Positions 1 to 8,265 of a stretch of DNA of 64,000 nt are shown here, piece by piece (within the stretch, counting starts at the first letter, position 1; each line of letters opens with the position of its first letter). The notes under the pieces are model-generated. The model saw nothing but the letters and a program-made list of their open reading frames with translations, was not told the DNA's origin and did no database searches. A program made the position numbers and the translations under genes. The stretch comes from Bacillus sp. X1(2014) (GTDB taxonomy: Bacteria > Bacillota > Bacilli > Bacillales_B > DSM-18226): the NCBI RefSeq assembly GCF_007678255.1, contig NZ_VEED01000017.1, positions 53,266-117,265 of the forward strand. Direction: 5' to 3'.

Positions 1-1
1 C

Positions 2-1504
2 GGCTGTTCGACAAGTAAGGATGTCAGCACAAAAGGCAATGGCAAAAAAACAGGATCTAAGGACGGTGGTACATTAGTGATTGCCCGATTGTCAGATGCA
101 GAAAACTTAGATCATCAGTTTATGTCAACAATCAATGCTGCAAGTGTTACCCATCGCAAAATCTATGAGGGTTTAGTTGGTCGGGATCATAATGCTGAAA
201 TCCAGCCCTTGCTGGCGGAAAAATGGGAGCAACTAGATGATACGACATGGGAGTTTAAATTACGAGAAGATGTTAAATTTCATGATGGGTCAGCTTTTAA
301 TGCTAATGCTGTAAAAGCTACATTTGATCGACTATTAGACCCGAAAGTGGCATCTCCTAGAGCTATTGTCCTTAAAATGGTAAAAGAAGTAAGGATAATT
401 GATGACTACACCGTTCAATTTATTTTATCAGAGCCATTTGCCCCATTACTCTCTATTTTGGCTAGTCATGAAGGTGGGATTATAAGTCCAAAAACTATCG
501 AGAAATACGGGAAAAGCATTATTAAAGAACCAAATGGGACAGGTCCATTTGTTTTCAAATCATGGACACCTGGACAAGAAATTGTATTAACAAAAAACAA
601 TAGTTATTGGGGAGATAAGGCGAAGGTCGATAAAGTCGTATTTAAGGTTGTGCCAGAGGAAACTACTAGAATCTCTATGCTAGAAACAGGTGAAGCCCAA
701 ATAGCTGAACCCCTGTCTGTACCAATGATGGATACTGTAAAGGCTTCACAAGCAATCGATGTTTACCGTAGTGAAGGATATGGAACAGAGTATATCGGCT
801 TTAATGTTCAAAAGAAGCCATTTAATGATGAAAAGGTTCGAAAGGCCATCGCCCATGCTGTTGAAATAGATTCCATTATTAAAGGTGTCTACAATAATGT
901 GGGGAAAAGGGCTAATTCCCTATTAGGCTCAAAGGTTTTCGGTTACCATCCAGATATGAAATCGTATAAATATAACTTAAATGAAGCAAAGAGATTACTT
1001 GCTGAAGCGGGTTACCCTAATGGTTTTGAAGTTACACTTAAAACGATGGACAGCAAAGAAAGAGTGAATATGGCAGAAGTACTACAATCACAGTTAAAAG
1101 GTATTGGTGTCAAATTAAAAATACAGGTGTTGGAGTATGGTACCTTTGTTGACCAAGTAAATAAGGGTGACTCTGAGATGTTCATCCTTAGCTGGAGAAA
1201 TGCTACTGGTGATGCTGATTATAATCAATATAACCTTTTCCATACAAGCTCGCAGGGGGGAGCGGGAAATACCTTCTTTTACAGTAATAATGAGGTTGAC
1301 CAGATAATAGAAGCTGCACGCCGTGAAAAAGACCAAGAAAAACGAAAAGCATTATATGCACAGTCACAAGAAATAGAAATGAAAGAGGCAGTTTACATTC
1401 CTACTCGAGTGATTGAGAATTTAGCTGCGGTAGGAAAAAATGTAAAAGGTTTTTCTATTAGTCCATCAGGCTATTTAGAAATAAATGATGTGTCAATTCA
1501 ATAA
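2..1504 (+). CDS. Family-5 ABC transporter solute-binding lipoprotein, 5'-truncated by the window edge
   Basis: The open frame runs in from the window edge. Its second codon is a cysteine followed by a Ser/Lys/Gly-rich linker (GCSTSKD), the layout of a mature lipoprotein just after its lipobox, so only the signal peptide is missing. The body is a DppA/OppA-type SBP_bac_5 domain with GGTLVIARLSDA at the start, TWEFKLR and VKFHDG in the first lobe, and GTGPFVF. It is very similar over its whole length to the SBP at 18364-19941, which has the same ATGD.DYNQYNLFH segment. It should bind a peptide-like or heterocyclic solute outside the cell and deliver it to the permease at 14-18 kb. The amidohydrolase at 1584 follows after a hairpin. 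The ligand is unknown. Internal GTG or ATG codons are not real starts. Confidence 0.93.
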   Translation, partial: GCSTSKDVSTKGNGKKTGSKDGGTLVIARLSDAENLDHQFMSTINAASVTHRKIYEGLVGRDHNAEIQPLLAEKWEQLDDTTWEFKLREDVKFHDGSAFNANAVKATFDRLLDPKVASPRAIVLKMVKEVRIIDDYTVQFILSEPFAPLLSILASHEGGIISPKTIEKYGKSIIKEPNGTGPFVFKSWTPGQEIVLTKNNSYWGDKAKVDKVVFKVVPEETTRISMLETGEAQIAEPLSVPMMDTVKASQAIDVYRSEGYGTEYIGFNVQKKPFNDEKVRKAIAHAVEIDSIIKGVYNNVGKRANSLLGSKVFGYHPDMKSYKYNLNEAKRLLAEAGYPNGFEVTLKTMDSKERVNMAEVLQSQLKGIGVKLKIQVLEYGTFVDQVNKGDSEMFILSWRNATGDADYNQYNLFHTSSQGGAGNTFFYSNNEVDQIIEAARREKDQEKRKALYAQSQEIEMKEAVYIPTRVIENLAAVGKNVKGFSISPSGYLEINDVSIQ

Positions 1505-1514
1505 GCTACGGTAT

Positions 1515-1549
1515 AAAAGAGGGATACCTATTTTTGGGTAACCTCTTTT
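1515..1549 (+). terminator. Hairpin between SBP and amidohydrolase (partial terminator or processing site)
   Basis: AAAAGAGG at 1515-1522 pairs with CCTCTTTT at 1542-1549, extended by TACC/GGTA pairing inside. It sits directly after the SBP stop codon and before the amidohydrolase. Such hairpins often keep binding-protein mRNA more abundant than the downstream genes. A second, unrelated hairpin is in the same place in the other SBP cassette (19968-19998). Confidence 0.6.
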
Positions 1550-1583
1550 ACCATGGTGGTTAATAAGGAAAGGATGAATAGAA

Positions 1584-2807
1584 ATGAATAGCAAGTATTG
1601 GTTAAAGAATGCACGTATGGAAACAGGGTACAATGAAGAAAATGGAAGAGTTGTAGGAACGATGACTGAGGTATGTCATTTATTAATAGAGGATGGAAAA
1701 ATTTCAAAAATAATTACTCCTTCTGAGCCCTTTGAATTTTTGTTACCTGTAATAGATGCAAAAGGAATGCTTTTGCTTCCTTCTTTCATCGAAAAGCATG
1801 TTCACCTTGATAAAACCTATATGGGTGATCAATGGCGGGCTAGTATCCCTGCTTCAGGTGTAATTGAACGATGTGAGATTGAAAAGAATATCCTGGCTTC
1901 TATCTCATCTAGCACACAAAAACGTGCGGAAGCCTTGCTTGAAGTATTACTATCATACGGATCCACCCATGTTAGAACGCATGTTGATATATATCCTGAG
2001 GTGAAATTGAAAAATTTAGAGGGAGTTCAGCACGCACTAGAATCTTATTCCAATAAAATGAGCGCTGAAATTGTTGCATTTGCCCAGCATGGCTTACTCC
2101 GTCCAGGGACAGTAGGGCTGATTAGGGAGGCTTTGAGAAATGGGGCAGGGATTGTCGGCGCTGTCGATCCAGCAACGGTCGACAATAATATTGAAGCATC
2201 TTTGGTACAATTAATGGATTTAGCAGTAGAAGGTAATGCCGATATCGATTTGCATTTACATGATCCTGGTCACTTAGGTACTTTCACAATGAAACGTCTT
2301 GCCTATTTAACAAAGCAAGCTGGCTGGGAAGGAAGAGTAGCAATCAGTCATGCTTTTGGACTTGGAGATGTATCAAGAGAAGAAGCCGTTGATATGGCAA
2401 ATTTATTAAGGGATGCAGGGATTTCAATTGTGACGAGCCTCCCAATTGGCAGAAACATTCCTCCTGTTAGCCTGCTATCACAATATGGGGTTAATGTGGC
2501 CATTGGAAATGATAATATTTTTGATTCGTGGTGGCCGACTGGAAATGGAGATGTTCTTGAAAGGGTTGGCCGATTAATTGAACGGTGTCGTTGGACAGAT
2601 GAAGTTTCACTCTCGCAAGCATTAAAGTATATTACTAACGGGTTGACGCCTTTAGACAAAGAAGGCAGAAAGCAATGGCCTAAAGAAGGGGATGCAGCCA
2701 ATATGATTTTAGTAGAAGCAAGTTGTTCGGCTGAAGTCGTTGCTAGACGTTCAAACCGGAAGGCCGTCTTTTATCAAGGTAACTTGGTTTCAGGTTCCAT
2801 TTGCTAG
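1584..2807 (+). CDS. AtzC/cytosine-deaminase-like amidohydrolase (copy 1)
   Basis: A 407-residue metal-dependent hydrolase of the amidohydrolase superfamily (COG0402-like, cytosine deaminase/AtzC branch). Visible signature: HVHLDK at 72-77 (two metal His plus a Lys three residues later), HLHD at 224-227, SH at 255-256 and GNDN around 309 with the metal Asp at 310. The Glu that follows the third metal ligand in E. coli CodA (HCDE) is not conserved; the HxH plus Lys pattern is closer to N-isopropylammelide amidohydrolase AtzC. It therefore probably hydrolyses a C-N bond of an N-substituted heterocycle or a related amide; the substrate is unknown. It is a paralogue of 20027-21265 and 21287-22507. 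A degenerate copy of its 3' end lies at 9667-9832. Start chosen at ATG 1584 with AAGGAAAGGA upstream. Confidence 0.88.
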   Translation: MNSKYWLKNARMETGYNEENGRVVGTMTEVCHLLIEDGKISKIITPSEPFEFLLPVIDAKGMLLLPSFIEKHVHLDKTYMGDQWRASIPASGVIERCEIEKNILASISSSTQKRAEALLEVLLSYGSTHVRTHVDIYPEVKLKNLEGVQHALESYSNKMSAEIVAFAQHGLLRPGTVGLIREALRNGAGIVGAVDPATVDNNIEASLVQLMDLAVEGNADIDLHLHDPGHLGTFTMKRLAYLTKQAGWEGRVAISHAFGLGDVSREEAVDMANLLRDAGISIVTSLPIGRNIPPVSLLSQYGVNVAIGNDNIFDSWWPTGNGDVLERVGRLIERCRWTDEVSLSQALKYITNGLTPLDKEGRKQWPKEGDAANMILVEASCSAEVVARRSNRKAVFYQGNLVSGSIC

Positions 2808-2815
2808 ATATTAAT

Positions 2816-3039
2816 TTAATTTACCAGAGTAATCGTAGAATCATTATCAACTGCTACAATTCCTTCATGAACAGACTGAAGCATGGTGCTGCGTTCCTCG
2901 AGGATTTTTGTAATGGCAATGGGGCTCAAGCCCAAGCTTTTTAATATGTCTTGCAAGTAAAACGGCACCACTAATTCCGACAATTAAACCAAAAATCGTT
3001 ACAGTCAGAATACTGCGATGGCTTCGGCCAAGCGCTTCT
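2816..3039 (-). pseudogene. Remnant of a CitA/DcuS-type sensor histidine kinase (second TM helix to PAS start)
   Basis: Read on the minus strand, the frame gives EALGRSHRSI, a hydrophobic helix (TVTIFGLIVGISGAVLLA) and RHIKKLGLEP. After removing one extra C in the CCCC run (plus-strand GGGG at 2931-2934), it continues IAITKILEERSTMLQSVHEG and then IVAVDNDSTITLVN. This is the junction of the second transmembrane helix and the PAS domain of CitA/DcuS/MalK-family kinases, which sense di- and tricarboxylates. The periplasmic domain, the rest of the PAS and the whole kinase core are absent. The fragment breaks off 8 bases after the amidohydrolase stop, at the edge of the ans-mle block. A dicarboxylate sensor would fit the malate and aspartate genes beyond it. 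Confidence 0.75.
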
Positions 3040-3062
3040 TTTATGTTAACTATATAATATAA

Positions 3063-3111
3063 AAAAAGGATACGAATAGGCAGTTCCGTCCAGCCCATTC
3101 GTATCCTTTTT
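3063..3111 (-). terminator. Rho-independent terminator of ansR
   Basis: AAAAAGGATACGAATAGG (3063-3080) pairs with CCCATTCGTATCCTTTTT (3094-3111) with one mismatch. It has an A run on the left and a T run on the right, so it can work in both directions. It lies downstream of the minus-strand regulator. Confidence 0.75.
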
Positions 3112-3242
3112 AACAAATTGGAAGAGTCACTTTTCTAAGTATTTTTTTCTCTTCTATTTGAAACACTTAGTAAATTATTACCTTTCCAATAAGCCGCAAC
3201 CGAAGCAGCCAACAATGCTTACTTCTAGTAGATTATTGCTTG

Positions 3243-3620
3243 TCACAAATGTTGGCGGGATTTCTCCTCTATCTCTCGCTTAGCCCTCATAAAGGCAACA
3301 AATTGTTGTACTTCTTCTTCAGAAAGCGGGGTTCCATCGACCGCTAATTTAAATGTAGATAATTCAGTTAATTCAAGTTGTTCAACTGACCCTTTTTTAT
3401 CTTCTTCGGATGGGAAGGTTGGATGGTCGACTCTGCCGAGTAAGTAATCAATGGATGTTCCAAACAAATCAGCCATTAATTTAATTGCTTCTAATGAGGG
3501 CCGGCGATAACCTGATTCATATCCTGCATAGGTGCTTTTGGCAATTCCAAGCTGATCAGCAGTCTCTTGCAGGGACCAGTTTTTACTTTTTCTTAATGTA
3601 GTTAATCTACCTAAAATCAT
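3243..3620 (-). CDS. ansR: XRE-family repressor of the asparaginase operon
   Basis: A 125-residue protein with an N-terminal helix-turn-helix of the lambda-Cro/XRE type at residues 3-60 (LQETADQLGIAKSTYAGYE, then RRPSLEAIKLMADLF) and a short charged C-terminal tail. Its size and its position divergent to ansA match B. subtilis AnsR (about 116 residues), which represses ansAB until aspartate or asparagine is available. Identification rests on gene order plus fold, since XRE repressors are generic. Start at ATG 3620 preceded by AGGAGCG. The TACGCGTA palindromes in the intergenic region are its likely operators. Confidence 0.85.
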   Translation of the reverse strand: MILGRLTTLRKSKNWSLQETADQLGIAKSTYAGYESGYRRPSLEAIKLMADLFGTSIDYLLGRVDHPTFPSEEDKKGSVEQLELTELSTFKLAVDGTPLSEEEVQQFVAFMRAKREIEEKSRQHL

Positions 3621-3673
3621 CTTCCTACGCTCCTTTATCTGAATTTATTATAACATCTTAATCAAATAAAATG

Positions 3674-3745
3674 TACGCGTATTGAATAATAATTTACTTG
3701 ATTTTTTGAAATTTCCTTACTATAATTACCTTTGATGTACGCGTA
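3674..3745. promoter_or_regulatory. Pair of AnsR candidate operators (ATGTACGCGTA)
   Basis: The 8-bp palindrome TACGCGTA occurs twice, at 3674-3681 and 3738-3745, each time inside the longer string ATGTACGCGTA. The right copy overlaps the start region of the ansA promoter. The left copy is near the -35 region expected for the divergent ansR (TATAAT near 3645 on the minus strand). This arrangement would let one repressor control both genes. Confidence 0.6.
3698..3726 (+). promoter_or_regulatory. Sigma-A promoter of ansAB
   Basis: TTGATT at 3698-3703, a 17-base spacer and TATAAT at 3721-3726. The expected transcription start is near 3733, right beside the operator at 3738-3745. Confidence 0.75.
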
Positions 3746-3853
3746 AAGCGTATAAAGCGATTAATTCTTCTTAATTTTTAGCTGTGTTAATTTAATGATA
3801 CTTATTGCCACTTCCAGGTTGAGGCAAGCGATTTTTTAAAGGAGGAGATATAG

Positions 3854-4873
3854 GTGAAAAAGTTACTATTGTTAACCACTGGCGGAACGATTGTTTCAGT
3901 TCAAGGGGAAAACGGACTGGTTCCGGCAGCCAAAGCGGATGAACTCTTAAGCCATTTATCAGGATTAAATCAAAGCTACAAGATTGATGATATTGCTTTG
4001 ATGAACATCGATAGCACAAATATGCAGCCGGAATACTGGGTGAACATGGCAGAAACTATCTTTGAAAATTACAATGACTATGATGGATTCGTTATCACTC
4101 ATGGAACAGACACTATGGCTTACACTTCAGCAGCACTCTCTTATATGCTGCAAGATGTGGATAAACCTATTATCATTACAGGCTCTCAAATTCCTATTTC
4201 GTATAAGAAAACAGATGCAAGGAAAAATGTGTCCGATGCCATTCGATTTGCTTGCGAAGGCGTAGGAGGAGTATATGTTGTGTTTGATGGCAGAGTCATT
4301 CAAGGGACAAGGGCCATTAAACTGAGAACAAAAAGCTACGATGCATTTGAAAGTATTAACTACCCTTATATTGCATTTATCACCGAAAATACGATTGAGT
4401 ATCATAAACAAATTAATGTGACAAAACAGAAAGGAATTAAGCTAAATACGTCCCTTTGTACGGATGTTTTTCTGATGAAGTTGCACCCGGGGATAAAACC
4501 AGAATTTTTTGACTCTTTAAAGAACTTATATCAAGGTATTGTGATTGAGAGTTATGGAAGCGGTGGCATTCCATTTCAAGGAAGAGACATTTTGGCTAAA
4601 TTGAACAAAATGACAGAATGCGGAATCTCAGTCGTGATTACTACCCAATGCTTAGAGGAAGGGGAAGATATGAGTATATATGAAGTAGGGCGAAAAGTGG
4701 ACCAAAGTATAATCATTCGCTCTAGAAATATGAATACAGAAGCTATCGTCCCTAAATTAATGTGGGTTTTAGGCCAGACAAAGAACCCTCAAGAAGTCAA
4801 AAAAATGATGGAAACACCGATTGCAGATGATATAACACTTCAGAACGATGAGGAAGCAGGTAAAATATGTTGA
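3854..4873 (+). CDS. ansA: L-asparaginase, cytoplasmic type
   Basis: 339 residues; hydrolyses L-asparagine to aspartate and ammonia. The first active-site threonine is in TTGGTI (residues 8-13) and the second in HGTDT (83-87), the two signature motifs of the asparaginase/glutaminase family. No signal peptide, as in B. subtilis AnsA (329 residues). The GTG start at 3854 is preceded by AAAGGAGGAGA. The 3' end overlaps ansB by 7 bases, which suggests translational coupling. Transcription from the 3698-3726 promoter is probably repressed by the divergent AnsR. Confidence 0.95.
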   Translation: MKKLLLLTTGGTIVSVQGENGLVPAAKADELLSHLSGLNQSYKIDDIALMNIDSTNMQPEYWVNMAETIFENYNDYDGFVITHGTDTMAYTSAALSYMLQDVDKPIIITGSQIPISYKKTDARKNVSDAIRFACEGVGGVYVVFDGRVIQGTRAIKLRTKSYDAFESINYPYIAFITENTIEYHKQINVTKQKGIKLNTSLCTDVFLMKLHPGIKPEFFDSLKNLYQGIVIESYGSGGIPFQGRDILAKLNKMTECGISVVITTQCLEEGEDMSIYEVGRKVDQSIIIRSRNMNTEAIVPKLMWVLGQTKNPQEVKKMMETPIADDITLQNDEEAGKIC

Positions 4874-6297
4874 AAAATACAGTGGCATACCGACTTGAAA
4901 AGGACTTTCTCGGAGAAAAGGAACTCCCGGAAGATGTGTACTACGGCATCCAAACATTACGAGCTGTAGAGAATTTTCCTATTACCGGATACAGAGTGCA
5001 CGTAGAGATGATTAGAGCGTTGGCGATGGTGAAAAAAGCGGCTGCACTTGCAAATATGGACGTTAAACGTCTGTATGAAGGGTTAGGAGAGGCGATTGTC
5101 CAAGCAGCGGATGAAATTATTGAAGGCAAATGGCATGATTATTTTATCGTTGATCCCATTCAAGGCGGGGCAGGTACCTCGATGAACATGAATGCGAATG
5201 AAGTCATCGCGAATCGTGCACTTGAGTTGCTTGGCCATAACAAAGGTGATTATGCTGAGTTAAGCCCAAATAGTCATGTGAACATGTCGCAATCAACCAA
5301 TGATGTATTCCCGACAGCCATTCATATCTCAACGCTTAATCTGTTAGAGAAGTTGTTAAATACCATGCAAAGCATGCTTGATACCTTTAAAGAAAAATCC
5401 CGGCAGTTTGATCATGTTATTAAGATGGGACGCACACACCTTCAAGATGCCGTGCCCATTCGCCTTGGACAAGAATTTGAAGCCTACAGCCGTGTATTAG
5501 AACGTGATATTAAGCGTATTGGGCAAACGCGCCAACATTTATATGAAGTAAACATGGGTGCAACGGCAGTGGGAACAGGATTAAATGCAGACCCCCGCTA
5601 TATCGAAAATGTTGTTGCACATCTTGCAGATATTAGTGGTTTGCCGCTTGTCGGAGCGGACCATCTTGTGGATGCGACACAAAATACGGATGCCTATACA
5701 GAAGTGTCAGCGGCATTAAAAGTATGTATGATAAACATGTCAAAAATTGCAAATGACTTGCGTTTAATGGCATCTGGTCCACGCACGGGACTTAGTGAAA
5801 TTACATTACCCGCACGTCAGCCGGGTTCTTCCATTATGCCCGGAAAAGTCAACCCTGTAATGGCGGAGCTCATCAATCAGGTTGCATTTCAGGTAATCGG
5901 AAACGATCATACGATCTGCCTGGCATCGGAAGCAGGACAGCTTGAATTAAATGTTATGGAACCTGTACTTGTCTTTAATTTACTTCAGTCCCTCAGCATT
6001 ATGAATAATGCTTTCCGAAGCTTTACAGATTATTGTTTAGCAGGTATTGAAGCAAATGAAGATAGGTTAAAAGAATATGTAGAAAAAAGTGTGGGTATTA
6101 TCACGGCTGTTAACCCGCATCTTGGATATGAAGTAGTGTCGCGCATTGCACGCGAAGCTATTTTAAAAGGTAAATCGGTACGGGAGCTTTGTTTGCAATA
6201 TGATGTGTTAACAGAAGAAGAGCTAGATTTAATTTTAAATCCTTATGAAATGACGAATCCTGGTATTTCCGGTAGTGCTCTTTTCAATAGGAGCTAA
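4867..6297 (+). CDS. ansB: Aspartate ammonia-lyase (aspartase)
   Basis: 476 residues; converts L-aspartate to fumarate and ammonia. The fumarase/aspartase superfamily signature [10 protein letters not shown] starts at residue 320, and the substrate-binding GRTHLQDA and QSTNDVFPT segments are present. The N-terminus ([20 protein letters not shown]) is typical of aspartases. It is translated in an overlapping arrangement with ansA, so asparagine taken up by the cell is carried through to fumarate, which the TCA cycle hydrates to malate, the substrate of the two genes that follow. Length is normal for the family. Confidence 0.95.
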   Translation: MLKNTVAYRLEKDFLGEKELPEDVYYGIQTLRAVENFPITGYRVHVEMIRALAMVKKAAALANMDVKRLYEGLGEAIVQAADEIIEGKWHDYFIVDPIQGGAGTSMNMNANEVIANRALELLGHNKGDYAELSPNSHVNMSQSTNDVFPTAIHISTLNLLEKLLNTMQSMLDTFKEKSRQFDHVIKMGRTHLQDAVPIRLGQEFEAYSRVLERDIKRIGQTRQHLYEVNMGATAVGTGLNADPRYIENVVAHLADISGLPLVGADHLVDATQNTDAYTEVSAALKVCMINMSKIANDLRLMASGPRTGLSEITLPARQPGSSIMPGKVNPVMAELINQVAFQVIGNDHTICLASEAGQLELNVMEPVLVFNLLQSLSIMNNAFRSFTDYCLAGIEANEDRLKEYVEKSVGIITAVNPHLGYEVVSRIAREAILKGKSVRELCLQYDVLTEEELDLILNPYEMTNPGISGSALFNRS

Positions 6298-6339
6298 ATT
6301 TATAGAGATAAGTCGAGTTTGGCTTAAAAGAGTAGTGAT

Positions 6340-6372
6340 AGGCCTATCAAAACAGAAACCCTTGATAGGCTT
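6340..6372. terminator. Inverted repeat after ansB
   Basis: AGGCCTATCAA (6340-6350) pairs with TTGATAGGCTT (6362-6372) with one mismatch. There is no clear T run, so it may be a weak terminator or an mRNA end-stabilising hairpin separating ansAB from mleN. Confidence 0.45.
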
Positions 6373-6498
6373 ATAGGTACATATTATTATTCCGCTCGAT
6401 GAAAAAGAGTAGTTTGAGTGTTTACTATAATCTTAAATAAGGCAATTTTCTATAGGTTAATAAAGGGAGAAATACGGTCTGTTTTTGTATCAATGATT

Positions 6499-6512
6499 TG
6501 AAAACGTTTTTT
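6499..6512 (+). promoter_or_regulatory. Possible CcpA (cre) site upstream of mleN
   Basis: TGAAAACGTTTTTT matches 12 of 14 positions of the cre consensus TGWAANCGNTNWCA; the last two bases differ. It lies 27 bases before the mleN start, a position that would allow catabolite repression. Confidence 0.4.
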
Positions 6513-6538
6513 TTTGTCTATTTCAAGGGGGAATTAGG

Positions 6539-7957
6539 GTGAAAAGTGTACGATTACCATCCATGTTAGAAATTATTTGTGTCCTCGGTTTGTTTCTAGC
6601 TGTTGTCTTTTCTTTTACGGCGATTTTTAACTTGCCAATACAGCTTGCGCTATTTATTTCATGGTTTTTTGTTATTTTGCTTGGAATACGATTAGGTTAT
6701 CGTTATCAAGAGCTTCAAGAGATGATCACAAAGGGGATTTCAAAAGGCCTTGAGGCCATATTAATTCTAGTCGCGGTTGGTGCCCTTATTGGGACATGGA
6801 TTGCCGGCGGGGTTGTGCCAACACTTATTTATTATGGTTTAGAGTTTATTCATCCAAGCATTTTCTTACTTGCAACTCTTGTTATCTGCTCTATTACGTC
6901 TGTGGCAACTGGTACGTCATGGGGAACGGTTGGAACGTCGGGAATAGCGATGATGGCAATCGGGGAAGGTCTTGGAATTCCGCTTCCGCTTGTAGCGGGA
7001 GCAGTTCTTTCCGGTGCTTATTTCGGAGATAAACTATCGCCATTATCTGACAGTACCGTGCTCGCAGCATCAATGTCGAAAGTGGATGTGATTGCGCATG
7101 TACGCGCTATGTTGTATTTATCTCTACCAGCCTTTATTATTACCGGAATTCTTTTCACCATCGCAGGATTTATGTACGGTGGAAAAAATGTCGATTTGGA
7201 CAAGGTCGATTTTCTAAAGACTTCATTACTTGAAATGTTTGATATTCAAATTTGGATGTTGGTTCCGGCTGTTTTTGTCATCATTCTACTTGCGCTAAAA
7301 AAGCCTTCTTTGCCGACTATTACCGCTGGTGCTCTCCTTGGTGCCATTTGGGCTTCTGTGTTCCAGGGGATGAGTTTTGATGATGCAATTGGTACCGCCT
7401 ACGTTGGCTTTTCTGCTGATACGGGCATCGATTTTATGGACAAGCTCTTGAATCGCGGTGGAATTGAAGGAATGCTCGGGTCTGTCGTTGTCATTATTTT
7501 CGGTCTGGGATTTGGTGGACTACTAGAGCAATTAGGTGTTTTAAAAGTGATCGTTTCCAAGTTCCAGCACAAGCTAACATCCGCGGGAAATGTGACCTTT
7601 TCAACACTAATTGTGGCTTTTTTAGCAAACGTATTTGGTTGTGCGATGTATGTATCATTAATTTTAACACCTAAAATCATGGAAGAGAGCTACGACACAT
7701 TACGAATTGACCGAAGAGTGCTGTCTCGCAACTCAGAGGTCGGTGGTACGATGACATCGGGGATGGTTCCCTGGTCCGACAACGGTATTTTTATGGCCGG
7801 AATTCTAGGTGTATCTACATTATCTTATTTGCCATTCATGTGGTTAAGTTTTGTTTCACTTGCCATTGCTTTAATTTATGGATACACAGGAAAGTTTATT
7901 TGGTATACCGAAAAGATTAATATGGATGGACAAGCATTGCATAAGCGTGCTAATTAA
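6539..7957 (+). CDS. mleN: NhaC-family malate/lactate antiporter
   Basis: A 472-residue polytopic membrane protein (about 11-12 hydrophobic segments) of the NhaC Na+/H+ antiporter family. Typical family segments are GTSWGTVGTSG, GAYFGDKLSPLSDSTVLAA and GGTMTSGMVPWSDNG. In B. subtilis the gene in this position, between ansB and mleA, encodes MleN, which exchanges external malate and protons for internal lactate and Na+. The same order here makes this the best assignment; a simple Na+/H+ antiporter role cannot be excluded from sequence alone. The GTG start at 6539 follows an AAGGGGGAATTA ribosome binding site. Confidence 0.88.
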   Translation: MKSVRLPSMLEIICVLGLFLAVVFSFTAIFNLPIQLALFISWFFVILLGIRLGYRYQELQEMITKGISKGLEAILILVAVGALIGTWIAGGVVPTLIYYGLEFIHPSIFLLATLVICSITSVATGTSWGTVGTSGIAMMAIGEGLGIPLPLVAGAVLSGAYFGDKLSPLSDSTVLAASMSKVDVIAHVRAMLYLSLPAFIITGILFTIAGFMYGGKNVDLDKVDFLKTSLLEMFDIQIWMLVPAVFVIILLALKKPSLPTITAGALLGAIWASVFQGMSFDDAIGTAYVGFSADTGIDFMDKLLNRGGIEGMLGSVVVIIFGLGFGGLLEQLGVLKVIVSKFQHKLTSAGNVTFSTLIVAFLANVFGCAMYVSLILTPKIMEESYDTLRIDRRVLSRNSEVGGTMTSGMVPWSDNGIFMAGILGVSTLSYLPFMWLSFVSLAIALIYGYTGKFIWYTEKINMDGQALHKRAN

Positions 7958-7974
7958 TCACCAACAATATCATC

Positions 7975-8250
7975 CACAAAAAACAACTAATTTTCTTAAA
8001 CCTTTAATGCTAGATTTCAGATAATCAATATTTTGGGGCGAAGGACTTCTTCCTTCGCTCTAATCCTTTATCCCGTTTTAACGGGGAGTAAGACCATCAG
8101 CGAGGTTCAGGATGTGCTAGGGAAGACGTGGAGGTTAATCTTTCGACGTACAGGAGGTACTAGTAAAGGCGTTGTTGCAACAGGACGTTGCGGTTGTAGC
8201 CTTTATTCTTTACCCCCCCCTGATGGATGTTTCCTTTATTTGAATGTATT
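7975..8250 (+). other. Structured GC-richer leader between mleN and mleA
   Basis: A 300-base gap without a gene, more GC-rich than its flanks. It contains several hairpins in a row: GCGAAGGA/TCCTTCGC around 8037-8058, CCCGTTTTAACGGGG around 8072-8086, and AAAGGC/GCCTTT enclosing a region with GTTGCAAC and CGTTGCGG around 8165-8205. A CCCCCCCC tract follows at 8213-8220. I do not recognise it as a known riboswitch. It may be a regulatory leader of mleA or a copy of a dispersed intergenic repeat. Confidence 0.4.
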
Positions 8251-8265
8251 TGGAGGTATTCCGTT

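Noticed and set aside
2865..3116. 83-residue minus-strand open frame
   Set aside because: Its middle is the kinase remnant and its end is the wrong frame after the extra C; its beginning lies in a terminator. Not a gene.
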